Shown piece after piece: positions 1-8,600 of a DNA stretch of 46,265 bases (position 1 is its first letter; each line of letters starts with the position of its first letter). Below the pieces are notes generated by a model. The model was given only the letters and a program-made list of their open reading frames with translations, did not search any database and was not told the DNA's origin. Location: assembly GCA_946482655.1 (NCBI GenBank), contig CAMLSA010000012.1:1-46265 (forward strand), in the 5' to 3' direction. The translations under genes were made by a program, and so were the position numbers. The DNA is from an uncultured Sphingomonas sp. Lineage in GTDB: Bacteria > Pseudomonadota > Alphaproteobacteria > Sphingomonadales > Sphingomonadaceae.

Positions 1-413
1 TGATCCTCGGCAAGCAGGCGATCGACGACGATTCGAACCAGACCGGCCAGATGCTGGCGGCTCTCACCGGCCGGCCGCAGGGCACCTTCGCCTCCAGGAT
101 CGAGGTCGAGGGCGACATGATCAAGGTCACGCGCGAGGTCGATGGCGGTCTCGAGACCGTCAGCCTCAAGTCCCCCGCGATCGTCACCACCGATCTCCGC
201 CTCAACGAGCCGCGCTACGCCTCGCTGCCGAATATCATGAAGGCGAAGTCCAAGCCGCTCGCGCAGAAGACCCCCGCCGATTATGGCGTGGACGTCACGC
301 CGCGGCTCAAGACGCTCAAGGTGGCGGAGCCGCCCAAGCGCTCGGCGGGTATCAAGGTTGCCGATGTCGACGAGCTTGTCGCCAAGCTCAAGGCGCTGGG
401 GGTTGCGGCATGA
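1..413 (+). CDS. etfB: electron transfer flavoprotein beta subunit, 3' part
   Basis: This is the C-terminal part (about 136 residues) of the ETF beta subunit; the frame is open from base 3 and the start lies outside the window. With EtfA it forms the soluble FAD/AMP heterodimer that carries electrons from acyl-CoA dehydrogenases to ETF-ubiquinone oxidoreductase. The first visible residues, [19 protein letters not shown], are the ETF-beta signature near the nucleotide site, followed by the family's GRPQGTFAS segment and a C-terminal KTLKV-EPPKR tail of the usual type. etfA follows after 25 bases, so the two are certainly co-transcribed. The flavin dehydrogenase at 40321 is a possible electron donor to this carrier, which is an inference. 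Confidence 0.95.
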   Translation, partial: ILGKQAIDDDSNQTGQMLAALTGRPQGTFASRIEVEGDMIKVTREVDGGLETVSLKSPAIVTTDLRLNEPRYASLPNIMKAKSKPLAQKTPADYGVDVTPRLKTLKVAEPPKRSAGIKVADVDELVAKLKALGVAA

Positions 414-438
414 GCCGCCGTAAGACGGGAGTTGCAGC

Positions 439-1368
439 ATGAAGACGCTGGTGTGGGTTGAGCATGAGGCCGGCGCGATCAAGGACGCGACCCTCTCGGC
501 GGTCACGGCCGCTTCGAAGCTGGGCGAGGTTCATCTGCTTGTCGCCGGCGAGGGTATCGGCGGGGTCGCGGACGCCGCTGCCAGGATCGCCGGAGTCGGC
601 AAGGTGCATGTCGCCGACGGCGCGCCCTTCGCCCACGCGCTGCCCGAGAATGTGGCTCCCCTTGTCGTCGAGCTGATGGGTCATCATGATGCCTTTCTCG
701 CCCCCGCGACCGCCAACGGCAAGAATATCGCGCCGCGCGTCGCCGCTCTGCTCGACGTGATGCAGATCTCCGAGATTCTCTCGGTCGAGAGCGAGGACAG
801 CTTCACCCGGCCGACCTATGCCGGAAACGCGATCGCGACCGTCCAGTCGTCCGACGCCAAGAAGGTGATCACGGTGCGCGGCACCGCCTTCGAGAAGGCG
901 GCGCGCGAGGGTGGTTCGGGCACCACGGAAGCGGTGTCGGGCGGCAGCGAGTCGGGCCTCTCCAGCTTCGTCGGCGCCGAGATTTCACGGTCCGAGCGAC
1001 CCGAACTGACCTCTGCCAAGGTGATCGTCTCGGGCGGCCGCGCGCTCCAGAACAGCGAGAACTTCCACTCGATCATCGAGCCGCTCGCCGACAAGCTGGG
1101 TGCGGCGGTCGGCGCCAGCCGCGCTGCGGTCGACGCGGGCTATGTGCCAAACGACTATCAGGTCGGCCAGACCGGCAAGATCGTGGCTCCCGAAGTCTAT
1201 ATCGCGGTCGGCATTTCGGGGGCGATCCAGCACCTCGCCGGCATGAAGGACTCGAAGACGATCATCGCGATCAACAAGGACGAGGATGCGCCGATCTTCC
1301 AGGTCGCCGATCTCGGACTCGTCGCCGATCTCTTCAAGGCGGTGCCTGAGCTGACCGAGAAGCTCTGA
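439..1368 (+). CDS. etfA: electron transfer flavoprotein alpha subunit
   Basis: This is the full-length (309 aa) ETF alpha subunit, which holds the FAD that passes electrons to ETF-ubiquinone oxidoreductase. The N-terminal half is the ETF alpha/beta Rossmann-like domain starting [11 protein letters not shown]. The C-terminal FAD domain has the diagnostic blocks [13 protein letters not shown] (about 197-209), [20 protein letters not shown] (about 243-262) and the closing [18 protein letters not shown]. It lies 25 bases after etfB, and a GC-rich hairpin follows about 22 bases past the stop, so the etfBA unit probably ends there. Length and motifs are normal. Confidence 0.97.
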   Translation: MKTLVWVEHEAGAIKDATLSAVTAASKLGEVHLLVAGEGIGGVADAAARIAGVGKVHVADGAPFAHALPENVAPLVVELMGHHDAFLAPATANGKNIAPRVAALLDVMQISEILSVESEDSFTRPTYAGNAIATVQSSDAKKVITVRGTAFEKAAREGGSGTTEAVSGGSESGLSSFVGAEISRSERPELTSAKVIVSGGRALQNSENFHSIIEPLADKLGAAVGASRAAVDAGYVPNDYQVGQTGKIVAPEVYIAVGISGAIQHLAGMKDSKTIIAINKDEDAPIFQVADLGLVADLFKAVPELTEKL

Positions 1369-1390
1369 TCTTTCGACTACTTGCCATTCC

Positions 1391-1419
1391 GGGGCGGGCG
1401 GCCGACGGCTGCTCGCCCC
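1391..1419 (+). terminator. hairpin after etfBA
   Basis: GGGGCG at 1391-1396 pairs with CGCCCC at 1414-1419, and the interior GC and GCC segments also pair with two bulges. It is followed by a short U-containing tract (TATTT). Its place just after etfA fits an intrinsic or partly Rho-assisted terminator. Confidence 0.5.
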
Positions 1420-1536
1420 TATTTCCTCGCAAGTATCGGCGGCACCCTGTTGGGCTATGCTGCGTGTCGACGCCAGGGGAACGGAGGTCCCGTCCCGGAG
1501 CATAGGCGGATGGCGGGAGGGGCACCGCAATCCGTG

Positions 1537-1564
1537 CCGGAACATTCACGGCCGTTCCGGGTTC
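1537..1564 (+). promoter_or_regulatory. inverted repeat / possible EcfG-type promoter
   Basis: CCGGAAC at 1537-1543 is repeated inverted as GTTCCGG at 1554-1560. GGAAC (1539-1543) followed 16 bases later by GGTT (1560-1563) also resembles the alphaproteobacterial EcfG general-stress promoter (GGAAC-N16/17-CGTT), with one mismatch in the -10 part. It lies about 43 bases upstream of the start of the small membrane protein. Which reading is right cannot be decided from sequence. Confidence 0.3.
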
Positions 1565-1606
1565 GGACTGACACGGCCTCGAAAGAGCACCCCCCGGGAG
1601 AGACGA

Positions 1607-1780
1607 ATGCTCATCCAAGTCATCATCGTCCTGATCATCGTCGGCGTGCTGCTGTGGCTGGTCAACAACTACATCCCGATGGACGGCAAGATCAAAAGTA
1701 TCCTCAACGCCGTGGTGGTGATCGTCGTGATTCTCTGGCTGCTTCAGGCCTTCGGCGTGTTGAGCGGTATCGGACTTTGA
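1607..1780 (+). CDS. small two-helix membrane protein (57 aa)
   Basis: This is a 57-residue inner-membrane protein. Residues 2-18 (LIQVIIVLIIVGVLLWL) form one hydrophobic helix and about 34-52 (AVVVIVVILWLLQAFGV) a second, joined by the short polar loop NNYIPMDGKIKS. The arrangement and the NNYIPMDGKIK loop match the small 'Thivi_2564 family' membrane proteins as I recall them; their function is unknown. The ATG at 1607 is chosen because it has a GGGAGAG-like ribosome site directly upstream and starts at the first hydrophobic helix. A longer open frame from 1457 has no such support. A possible stress promoter lies upstream. Confidence 0.75.
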   Translation: MLIQVIIVLIIVGVLLWLVNNYIPMDGKIKSILNAVVVIVVILWLLQAFGVLSGIGL

Positions 1781-1813
1781 GAGGCCGGTCCGGCCCGATG
1801 ACGAGCCGGAACG

Positions 1814-2413
1814 CTAACCCCTCGCCGCTTCCTTCAGATCCGCGACGAATCGCTCGAACTCCGCCTCGGCACGCGATCGGTCGGGCATCCGCAGCAGAAA
1901 GCTTGGATGGATCGTGGCGCGCGCGGCGGCGCCGTCGGGCAGGGTGATATCCCGCCCGCGCTGGGAGGTAAGCGTCAGGCTCTTTCCCATCAGCGAGTGG
2001 ATCGCCGTCGTCCCCAGCATGACGATCCGTTTGGGCGCGATGATCGCCCGCTCCTGATCGATCCACCAGCGGCAGGCGCTGATCTCGCCGGCATTGGGCT
2101 TCGAATGGATGCGCCGCTTGCCGCGTGCTTCGAACTTGAAGTGCTTTACCGCATTGGTGACATAGGCCCGCGACCGATCGACCCCGGCTTCGTTCAGGGC
2201 GCGGTCGAGCAGCTGGCCGGCCGGTCCGACGAACGGCTTGCCCGCCAGGTCTTCCTGGTCACCGGGCTGTTCGCCGACGATCATCAGATCGGCGTCGGCC
2301 GGCCCTTCCCCGAACACCGTCTGGGTCGCGCATTTGTAGAGGCCGCAGCGCGTGCAATGCGCCGCTTCCTCGCGCAGCGCCGCCCAGGCTTTCATCGCGT
2401 TGCCGCCGGTCAC
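1814..2413 (-). CDS. udgX: UdgX-type uracil-DNA glycosylase
   Basis: This is a 199-aa uracil-DNA glycosylase of the family 4/UdgX group. It excises uracil from DNA, and in UdgX it becomes covalently attached to the abasic product. Motif A is GEQPGDQED (47-55), the extended UdgX form rather than the GEAPG of ordinary family 4 enzymes. The loop KRRIHS (99-104) contains His103, which aligns with the His of mycobacterial UdgX that forms the covalent bond. Motif B is HPSF (169-172). Cys20, Cys23, Cys28 and Cys114 are candidates for the 4Fe-4S ligands. The start could also be Met7, just before KAWAALREEA. It stands alone downstream of the CHAT operon on the same strand, separated by about 96 bases. 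Confidence 0.9.
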   Translation of the reverse strand: MTGGNAMKAWAALREEAAHCTRCGLYKCATQTVFGEGPADADLMIVGEQPGDQEDLAGKPFVGPAGQLLDRALNEAGVDRSRAYVTNAVKHFKFEARGKRRIHSKPNAGEISACRWWIDQERAIIAPKRIVMLGTTAIHSLMGKSLTLTSQRGRDITLPDGAAARATIHPSFLLRMPDRSRAEAEFERFVADLKEAARG

Positions 2414-2509
2414 GTTCCTCTCCGCCGCCCGCCTATCCGGGGATCAACGCGGCCATGGGCATAAGGACCCGATGGCGGAGCGGAATTTTCGACAGCCGGC
2501 GCCGTTCGA

Positions 2510-5500
2510 TCAGCGGGTCGCCTGCACCGCGCTGGCCGGCTCGGTCGCCGCCGGCAGCAGCGGCCGCTCGCCGTCACCCACGATCGCGAAGGCCGACCAA
2601 TAATAGGGATGCGAGGTATTGGGATCGTCCATCAGCCCGATCTGCGCCTTGCGCATGCCGGTCGCCATCGGCGTGCCCGGAGGCGCGGTGAACAGGCCGG
2701 TGATGAGCCGTTTGGTCGCGTTGAAGTCATCCGGCACCGGCCAGTGGCTGGCGACCACCGTCCGCGCGCCCGCGCCGACGAAGGCACGGACGAGGCCGTC
2801 GAGTGCGAAATTGCCGCCCGTCGTGACGCCCGCTTCGCGCGTCGCGCCGACCGTCGCCATGCCGGCGGTGTCGCAAGCCGAAAGCACAACGACATCGGCA
2901 TCGAGCTTGAGGTCGAAGATTTCCTTGAACGACAGGAGCCCGTCCGAGGTGCCGCCGCCGAAGGAGGTGAGCAGCGCCGGTCGCGCCGGGCATTCGGGCC
3001 GTGGCGCGGTGACGAGGCCATGGGTCGCGAAATGGATGATCCGGTATTCGGACAGATCGGAGCGGCCCTGAATGGTCGAATCCGAGAAATCGGGGCCGAC
3101 GATCAGGGTCGAGCTGTCCTTGCCGATGATCCCGCTCGCCAGGAACAGCTCGGAAGAGGAGATCGGATTGTTCCAGTTGCTCAGCGGCCAGGCGCAGCTG
3201 TCGGCCATGGCCGGCGGCGGCACGAAGAAGGGATTGAGACCGGGCCGTGAATTCTCACCGAGTCCGATATAGCCCTTCGCCGCCTTCGACGGCGCCACGC
3301 CGCGCCCGTCGACGAAGGAGCGCGGGCTGACGACGGTCGAGACGTCGCGGTCGCGGCCGAGCCAGGCGATGCCGCGGAAGTCGAAATCGTCGGCGTTCGG
3401 CTTCTTCAGCCGCGCCAGATAGGCGTCGACCCCGGCCTGCTCGATCGGCAGCAGATTGGCGGGCAGCTGGAGCAACGGCCCGTCGGGCTCGAAGATGAAG
3501 TTGGTCACCTTGTGGAGCTCGGCGTCGACCGGCCCCAGCAGCGTGACGTAGAGCTGGCGCGCCAGGACCACGTCGAACGGATAGGTCGCGACTTGCCCGT
3601 TCTCGATCTTCACCACCGAGTCGCGAATCTGCGCGACGGTGTCCTCGAGCTGCTTGGCGGTCAGATCGAGCTTGTAGGCCCGGGCGACATCCTTGGCGAC
3701 GAATACCGCATAGGCATCCTGCCCGACCAGCGTGACCTTGTAATAGCCGTCACCGGGCTTCAGCGCCTTCTGCAGCTCTGCGAGCTCCATCGTCTGCGGA
3801 GAGATGACGCGATAACGCGGATATTTGGCGAGCTTCGATTGAAGCACGGTCTGGTCGCGCGAATAGCGCGCCAATCGGGTCCGGGCCTCCTCGAGCGCGG
3901 TGGCGTCGGTCACGGCCGCACCCGCGGTCAGCCGGGCGATGTCACCGGTCGCCTTAGAGATGTAGCGCGATAGCGTCACCGACTGGCGGAACAGGCTCGC
4001 CGCCTCGTCGTCTCCGCCGGAGAGCTCGCGGGCGAGCAGTGCCTGGGTCTGGGCGATACCCGGACGCAGCATCACCTGGCTGGCGGTGAACATGCGCGCG
4101 ACCGCGACCGGATCGCTGTCGGCGCGCTGCGCGAGCAGGCGGAAATAGGGCCGGAGCAGGTTCCGGACCGACGACATGGCACCGGGCACGTTTTCGGAGG
4201 CGGCGATGACCTCGCCGAACATCGTCATAGCGCGATCGCCTTGGCCGTTGCGGCTCAGGAACCCCGCAAAGCGAGCTTTCGCGGCGAGCGAGGTCGCCGT
4301 GTTGGGATGCTGGATCTCCACGGTCCGGAGCGATTCGGCCAGGAGCCGCTCCGCCTCGGCGACGTTGCCCTCGGCCTGCGCGATCAGGGCGAGATCGGCC
4401 TGGATCTGAGAGCGTAGCGAGCTGGCGATGGTGAGCTTGCCCTCGCGGATCGCCTGCGCCGCATTGATGGCCTCGTCGAAGCTCGCGCGGGCCTTCGGGA
4501 AGTCCTTGTCGATGCGATAGGCGACGCCGCGCAGATACAGCGCCTGCGCGTCCAGAAACTGGCCCTGCTCGACCGGTTGCAACCCGCCCTCAAGGCCGCC
4601 GCCGAGCTGGTTGCCCTGGCCGCTTTCGCGGTTGAGATTGTCGGCGATGTCGGCGCCGATCTCACCGCTCTTGAGCTTGACGTCGGTGGCGCTCGCCTGC
4701 TGGATGTCGGCGACGGGCTTGGACAGCTCGGCGACCGCCTCCTTCAGCTTTTTCTGGTTGAGATAGTGCATCGCGTAGAAGTTGCGCAGCCGGCGGCCGA
4801 GGATCGGATCCGCCAGCGCGCTCGGGGTCGCGGCGCGCGCAAAAAGCGCGTCGGCGGCCGCGAAATTTTCCTGATTGGAATCCTGCAGCGCCTGGTTGGC
4901 GAGATATTCGGACAGGCGTGAACCGGCACGGGCGCCGGTCGCATCGCGCTCCACCAGCGCCTCGAAGAATTCGGCGGCTTCGGCATAGGCGCCGTCCTGG
5001 TTGCGCGAATAGGCTTCGGCAAGGGCGCTGTCGCTGTCGAGCGCGCCCGCCTGGACGCGGGCGAAGGCGGCCGGATCGCCGGCCGAGGTGCTCGCCACCT
5101 GGACTTCGCCTTTGACGATCTTGTCGGCGACGATCGTGCGCAACCCGAGCTGCAGCGCGCTGTCATAGCCGCCGAGGCCGATCGCCGTATAGGTGGTGTT
5201 GCCCTTGCGCAGGGCGTAGACCTTGTAGGCGAGCTGGTTGGCGGGATCGATGCACTCGTGAACGATCGCATCCGCCAGTCCCTCGATCCGGGCGGGCGCG
5301 GCCGGCTGGCAATCGATCTTGCTTTCCGAATTGGCGATGACCCTGGCGACCGGGTCGTCGGAGCCCTTGCGCAACGCGTTGAGACGTCCCACCGGCGCCG
5401 CCGCGTCGCGGCAGACGATGCGGTAGCCGCGATCGAACATGTTCACCAGATTGGGGCCGGTGAGGCGGCTCTGCGCGGTGCAGAGCACCCCGCTGGTGCC

Positions 5501-5623
5501 GATCCGGAAGCTGTTGCGCAGCGAAAGGCTGCCCTTCTGCGGGGCGGCCGGAGCCGTCGCCGGCGTGCCGAGCGCCAGCGCCGCGAGCAGCGCGGCGCCG
5601 AGCGCGAAGCGGTTGGTACGCAT
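2510..5623 (-). CDS. exported TPR-CHAT domain protein (caspase-like)
   Basis: This is a 1037-aa protein with an N-terminal signal peptide (about 1-27, hydrophobic core ALGAALLAALALG), a long helical TPR-like middle (roughly 175-480) and a C-terminal CHAT domain. CHAT is a caspase-HetF clan peptidase domain. The clan's dyad is present as HFATHG (His868) and LSACDTA (Cys917), with the later ASHWPV block also typical. The start codon overlaps the stop of the upstream adhesin gene by one base (TAATG), so translation is probably coupled. Export and coupling suggest that it acts on, or with, the adhesin and its transporter in the periplasm or at the outer membrane; that is an inference. Many CHAT proteins are cytoplasmic, so export is notable. 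Confidence 0.88.
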   Translation of the reverse strand: MRTNRFALGAALLAALALGTPATAPAAPQKGSLSLRNSFRIGTSGVLCTAQSRLTGPNLVNMFDRGYRIVCRDAAAPVGRLNALRKGSDDPVARVIANSESKIDCQPAAPARIEGLADAIVHECIDPANQLAYKVYALRKGNTTYTAIGLGGYDSALQLGLRTIVADKIVKGEVQVASTSAGDPAAFARVQAGALDSDSALAEAYSRNQDGAYAEAAEFFEALVERDATGARAGSRLSEYLANQALQDSNQENFAAADALFARAATPSALADPILGRRLRNFYAMHYLNQKKLKEAVAELSKPVADIQQASATDVKLKSGEIGADIADNLNRESGQGNQLGGGLEGGLQPVEQGQFLDAQALYLRGVAYRIDKDFPKARASFDEAINAAQAIREGKLTIASSLRSQIQADLALIAQAEGNVAEAERLLAESLRTVEIQHPNTATSLAAKARFAGFLSRNGQGDRAMTMFGEVIAASENVPGAMSSVRNLLRPYFRLLAQRADSDPVAVARMFTASQVMLRPGIAQTQALLARELSGGDDEAASLFRQSVTLSRYISKATGDIARLTAGAAVTDATALEEARTRLARYSRDQTVLQSKLAKYPRYRVISPQTMELAELQKALKPGDGYYKVTLVGQDAYAVFVAKDVARAYKLDLTAKQLEDTVAQIRDSVVKIENGQVATYPFDVVLARQLYVTLLGPVDAELHKVTNFIFEPDGPLLQLPANLLPIEQAGVDAYLARLKKPNADDFDFRGIAWLGRDRDVSTVVSPRSFVDGRGVAPSKAAKGYIGLGENSRPGLNPFFVPPPAMADSCAWPLSNWNNPISSSELFLASGIIGKDSSTLIVGPDFSDSTIQGRSDLSEYRIIHFATHGLVTAPRPECPARPALLTSFGGGTSDGLLSFKEIFDLKLDADVVVLSACDTAGMATVGATREAGVTTGGNFALDGLVRAFVGAGARTVVASHWPVPDDFNATKRLITGLFTAPPGTPMATGMRKAQIGLMDDPNTSHPYYWSAFAIVGDGERPLLPAATEPASAVQATR

Positions 5624-8600
5624 TACTCACCTCCTCCAGGGGTATCGCCCAGACCGTCCGAACCGCTCCACAGGCTGCTGTTGCCCGTGCTGGTGATCGG
5701 CGTGTCGATCTGCTGCGTCGTGCCGCCGATCGTGCTGGTGTCGACCAGCACGTTCGGATTTCCGACCGAAGCGCCTGACGCGTCCGAGCCGGCCTCGGCG
5801 CTTTCCTCGTCACCGCCCTCGTCGGCGGTGCTGCCGCCGCTGTCTTCACCGCCGCTGTCGCTGGCGGCCGCAGCGGCGCTCGACCCGCCGCCACTGCTGT
5901 TTGAGCCGGAGCTCGAGCTTGAGCTCGAACCGGAGCTCGATGTCGAGCTGCCGGTGCTCCCGCCAGTGGTGCCTGCGCCGAGGCCACCACCGGAGCTGCC
6001 GACGCTGCCGCCCGCGACGCGGGTGCCGGTCAGCGACGACTGAATGCTCGACGTGATCTTGGTCGTCTCCATCGTCACGGTCTCGACCACCTCGCGCACC
6101 TCTTCCCCCGGGGGCGGGGGCGGGGGCGGCGGCTCTTCCACCGGGGGCGGAGGCGGAGGAGGCGGAGGAGGCGGCTCTTCCACCGGGGGCGGAGGAGGCG
6201 GAGGCGGAGGAGGCGGTTCTTCCACCGGGGGCGGAGGAGGCGGAGGCGGAGGAGACGGTTCTTCCACCGGGGGCGGAGGCGAGGTCGGCGTACTGGGCGC
6301 CGAGCAGGTCGATTCGTTCAGCGAGCAGGGCACGAGAGAGAGTGAGCCCTGCGGGCTGGCTATGAAGGAGACCGGCCCCTGCGCAAAAATCGTCACCCCC
6401 GTCTGAAAGGTGGTGGTCCCGCCGCTCGTCGAGAATTGATTGCCGCCGGTGCTCGAATAGTCGTTGGAAGCCGAGGCCGCCGAATCACCGAAGGCGACGA
6501 ACGTGGAGCTGCCGCTCACGTTCAGCATCCCGCCAGTGTTCGTCACACTGAATGTCCCCGCCCGCGTCGCGCCGACCTCGCTTGCGCCCGGCGAACCGGA
6601 CGCGTCGGCCAGGATTTCCGCGATATCGAGCGACCCGGGGATCGTGGTTGCCCCGGAGCGTGGCGTCACGCGCAGATTGGTCTGGCCGCCGATACCCTGG
6701 CCGTTCGCGCCGTTTGTCCCAGCGACGCCTCCCGCGCCGGCCGGGCCGCCGCTGCCGCCTGCGCCGACCTGGCCCACCGCGAACATGTGGAGGATGCCGA
6801 TGTCCGTATTCCCGCCGAAAGCGTTGACGAGGATGTCGCCGCCCGTGCCGATGCCGCCCATGCCGCCGTCGCCACCATCGGTGCCAGGAGGGCTATCGTT
6901 GCCCGGGGCGCCTATGCCGCCATCGCCGCCGATGCCCACTGCCGTGAGCGTCACATCGGCGAAGAGGCTCTCGCCCCCGGTCGGGGCGCTCGCAGGACCG
7001 CTGATCGTGCCGAGCTGGATCGAGCCGCCCACACCATCGCCGCCCGCACCGCCGTTTCCGACGTACGGGGACTCGCCGCCGCCGCCTTCGCCGCCGAAGC
7101 CACCCACTCCGAAAGCGTTCACGTCGGCTGCGCCGAGATCGAGACGGCCATAGCCCGACTCCGCCGCGACCAGCGCCCTGCCGCCGATCCCGTCGCCGCC
7201 GGCGCCGGCCGTCGTCCCGTCGAGAACGATCTGGCCGCCGTCGCCGCCCGTGCCGGTGACGTCGACATAGATGCTATTGGCGGTGACGACGCTGTTCGTC
7301 GGGCTCGATATCGAGGTGCCGCCGAAGATCTCGGCGTGGCCGCCGGTTCCGTTGCCGCCCTGCCCGACGACGCCAGCCGCGTTGGCCAAGCTCCCTCCGC
7401 CGTGACCGGCCGCGATCAGCGTGAGACTTCCAAAGGATGGCGCGAAGCACTCATTGCAATTGCCGCTACTGGCTTGGCCGTTGAAGTTGAGCGTGCCGGA
7501 GAAGGCGTCCGCGAAAGCGCCGCCGAACTCCTCCGAGACCGGCTTGCCGCCGAAACCGTCGCCGCCCTGATAGCCGAGCCCGCCGATGCCGCTCGCGTCG
7601 GCATATGCCAGATCGTTGACGTTGATCGTCCCCCGCGTGGCCTCGAAGCCGGCCTTGCCGCCGGTGCCCGAGCCCGCGGTCCCCTGCAGCGAACCGCCGC
7701 CGAAGCCGCGCGCGTAGAGATCCGCATAGCCATCGATAGTGATCTGTCCGCCGGCGGTCTGGGTGATCACCACCGCACTGCCGCCCTGGCCCGCGCCGCC
7801 ACCGTCCAGGCCGTCGCCGCCGTCGCCGTCGGCAAAGAGCAGGATGTCGTGAAGCTGGAGCGCGCCGCTGCCGAAGCCCAGCGCGATGTCGCCGCCGGTG
7901 CCCGCACCGCCCTGGGTCTCGCTCCCTCCGCCATAACCCGATGCATAGACTGTCAGCATATTGTTCAGCGTCACGGTGCTCGAGTCGCTGGCGTCGATGT
8001 GGAACGAGCCGCCCGTCGCCGCGCCGCCCGGTGCATCCGACTCGGATATCCCGAATCCGCCCTGGGCATCCGCATTGACCTGGAGCGGCCCCGTGATCAG
8101 GATCGAGCCGGTGCCGCCGCCCTTCGCGAAGATGCCCGCGTCGCCTCCGGTCGCGGAGCCCGCTCCGTCGACTTCGGACGTGTCGCCGCCATTGGCGCCG
8201 ACATTCATCGTCACCGCGCCGGTGATCGACACATTGCCGCCGGCGTCGCGATAGATACCCGCCTGACCGCCCTCGGCACTGCCGGCGTCGCCCGAATAGC
8301 CGTCGCCTGCCGTCGAGGTGGACGACATCGAGACGTTGCCCGTGATCGCGACGCTGCCCGCGCCGCCATGGATGCTGACGAAGCCCTGGGGCTGCACCGA
8401 CTGGGTGCCGCGCACCGTGAGGGCGTCGCCGCCGTCCCCGCCCGTGCCGCCCTCGGCATTGGCCAGGAGAGTGACACCCCCGCCCAGCGTTATGGTGCCG
8501 CCGATTGCAAAGATATCGACTGCGCCGCCGGTGCCCGCGCCGCCGGTGCCGCCTTCCGAGTTGGCGCCCCAGCCGCTCGCATCCGCGAAGAAGGTGCCCT

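Noticed and set aside
6105..6285. Regular repeats suggestive of a CRISPR array
   Set aside because: Units are in-frame coding repeats without unique spacers and translate to VEE-polyproline.
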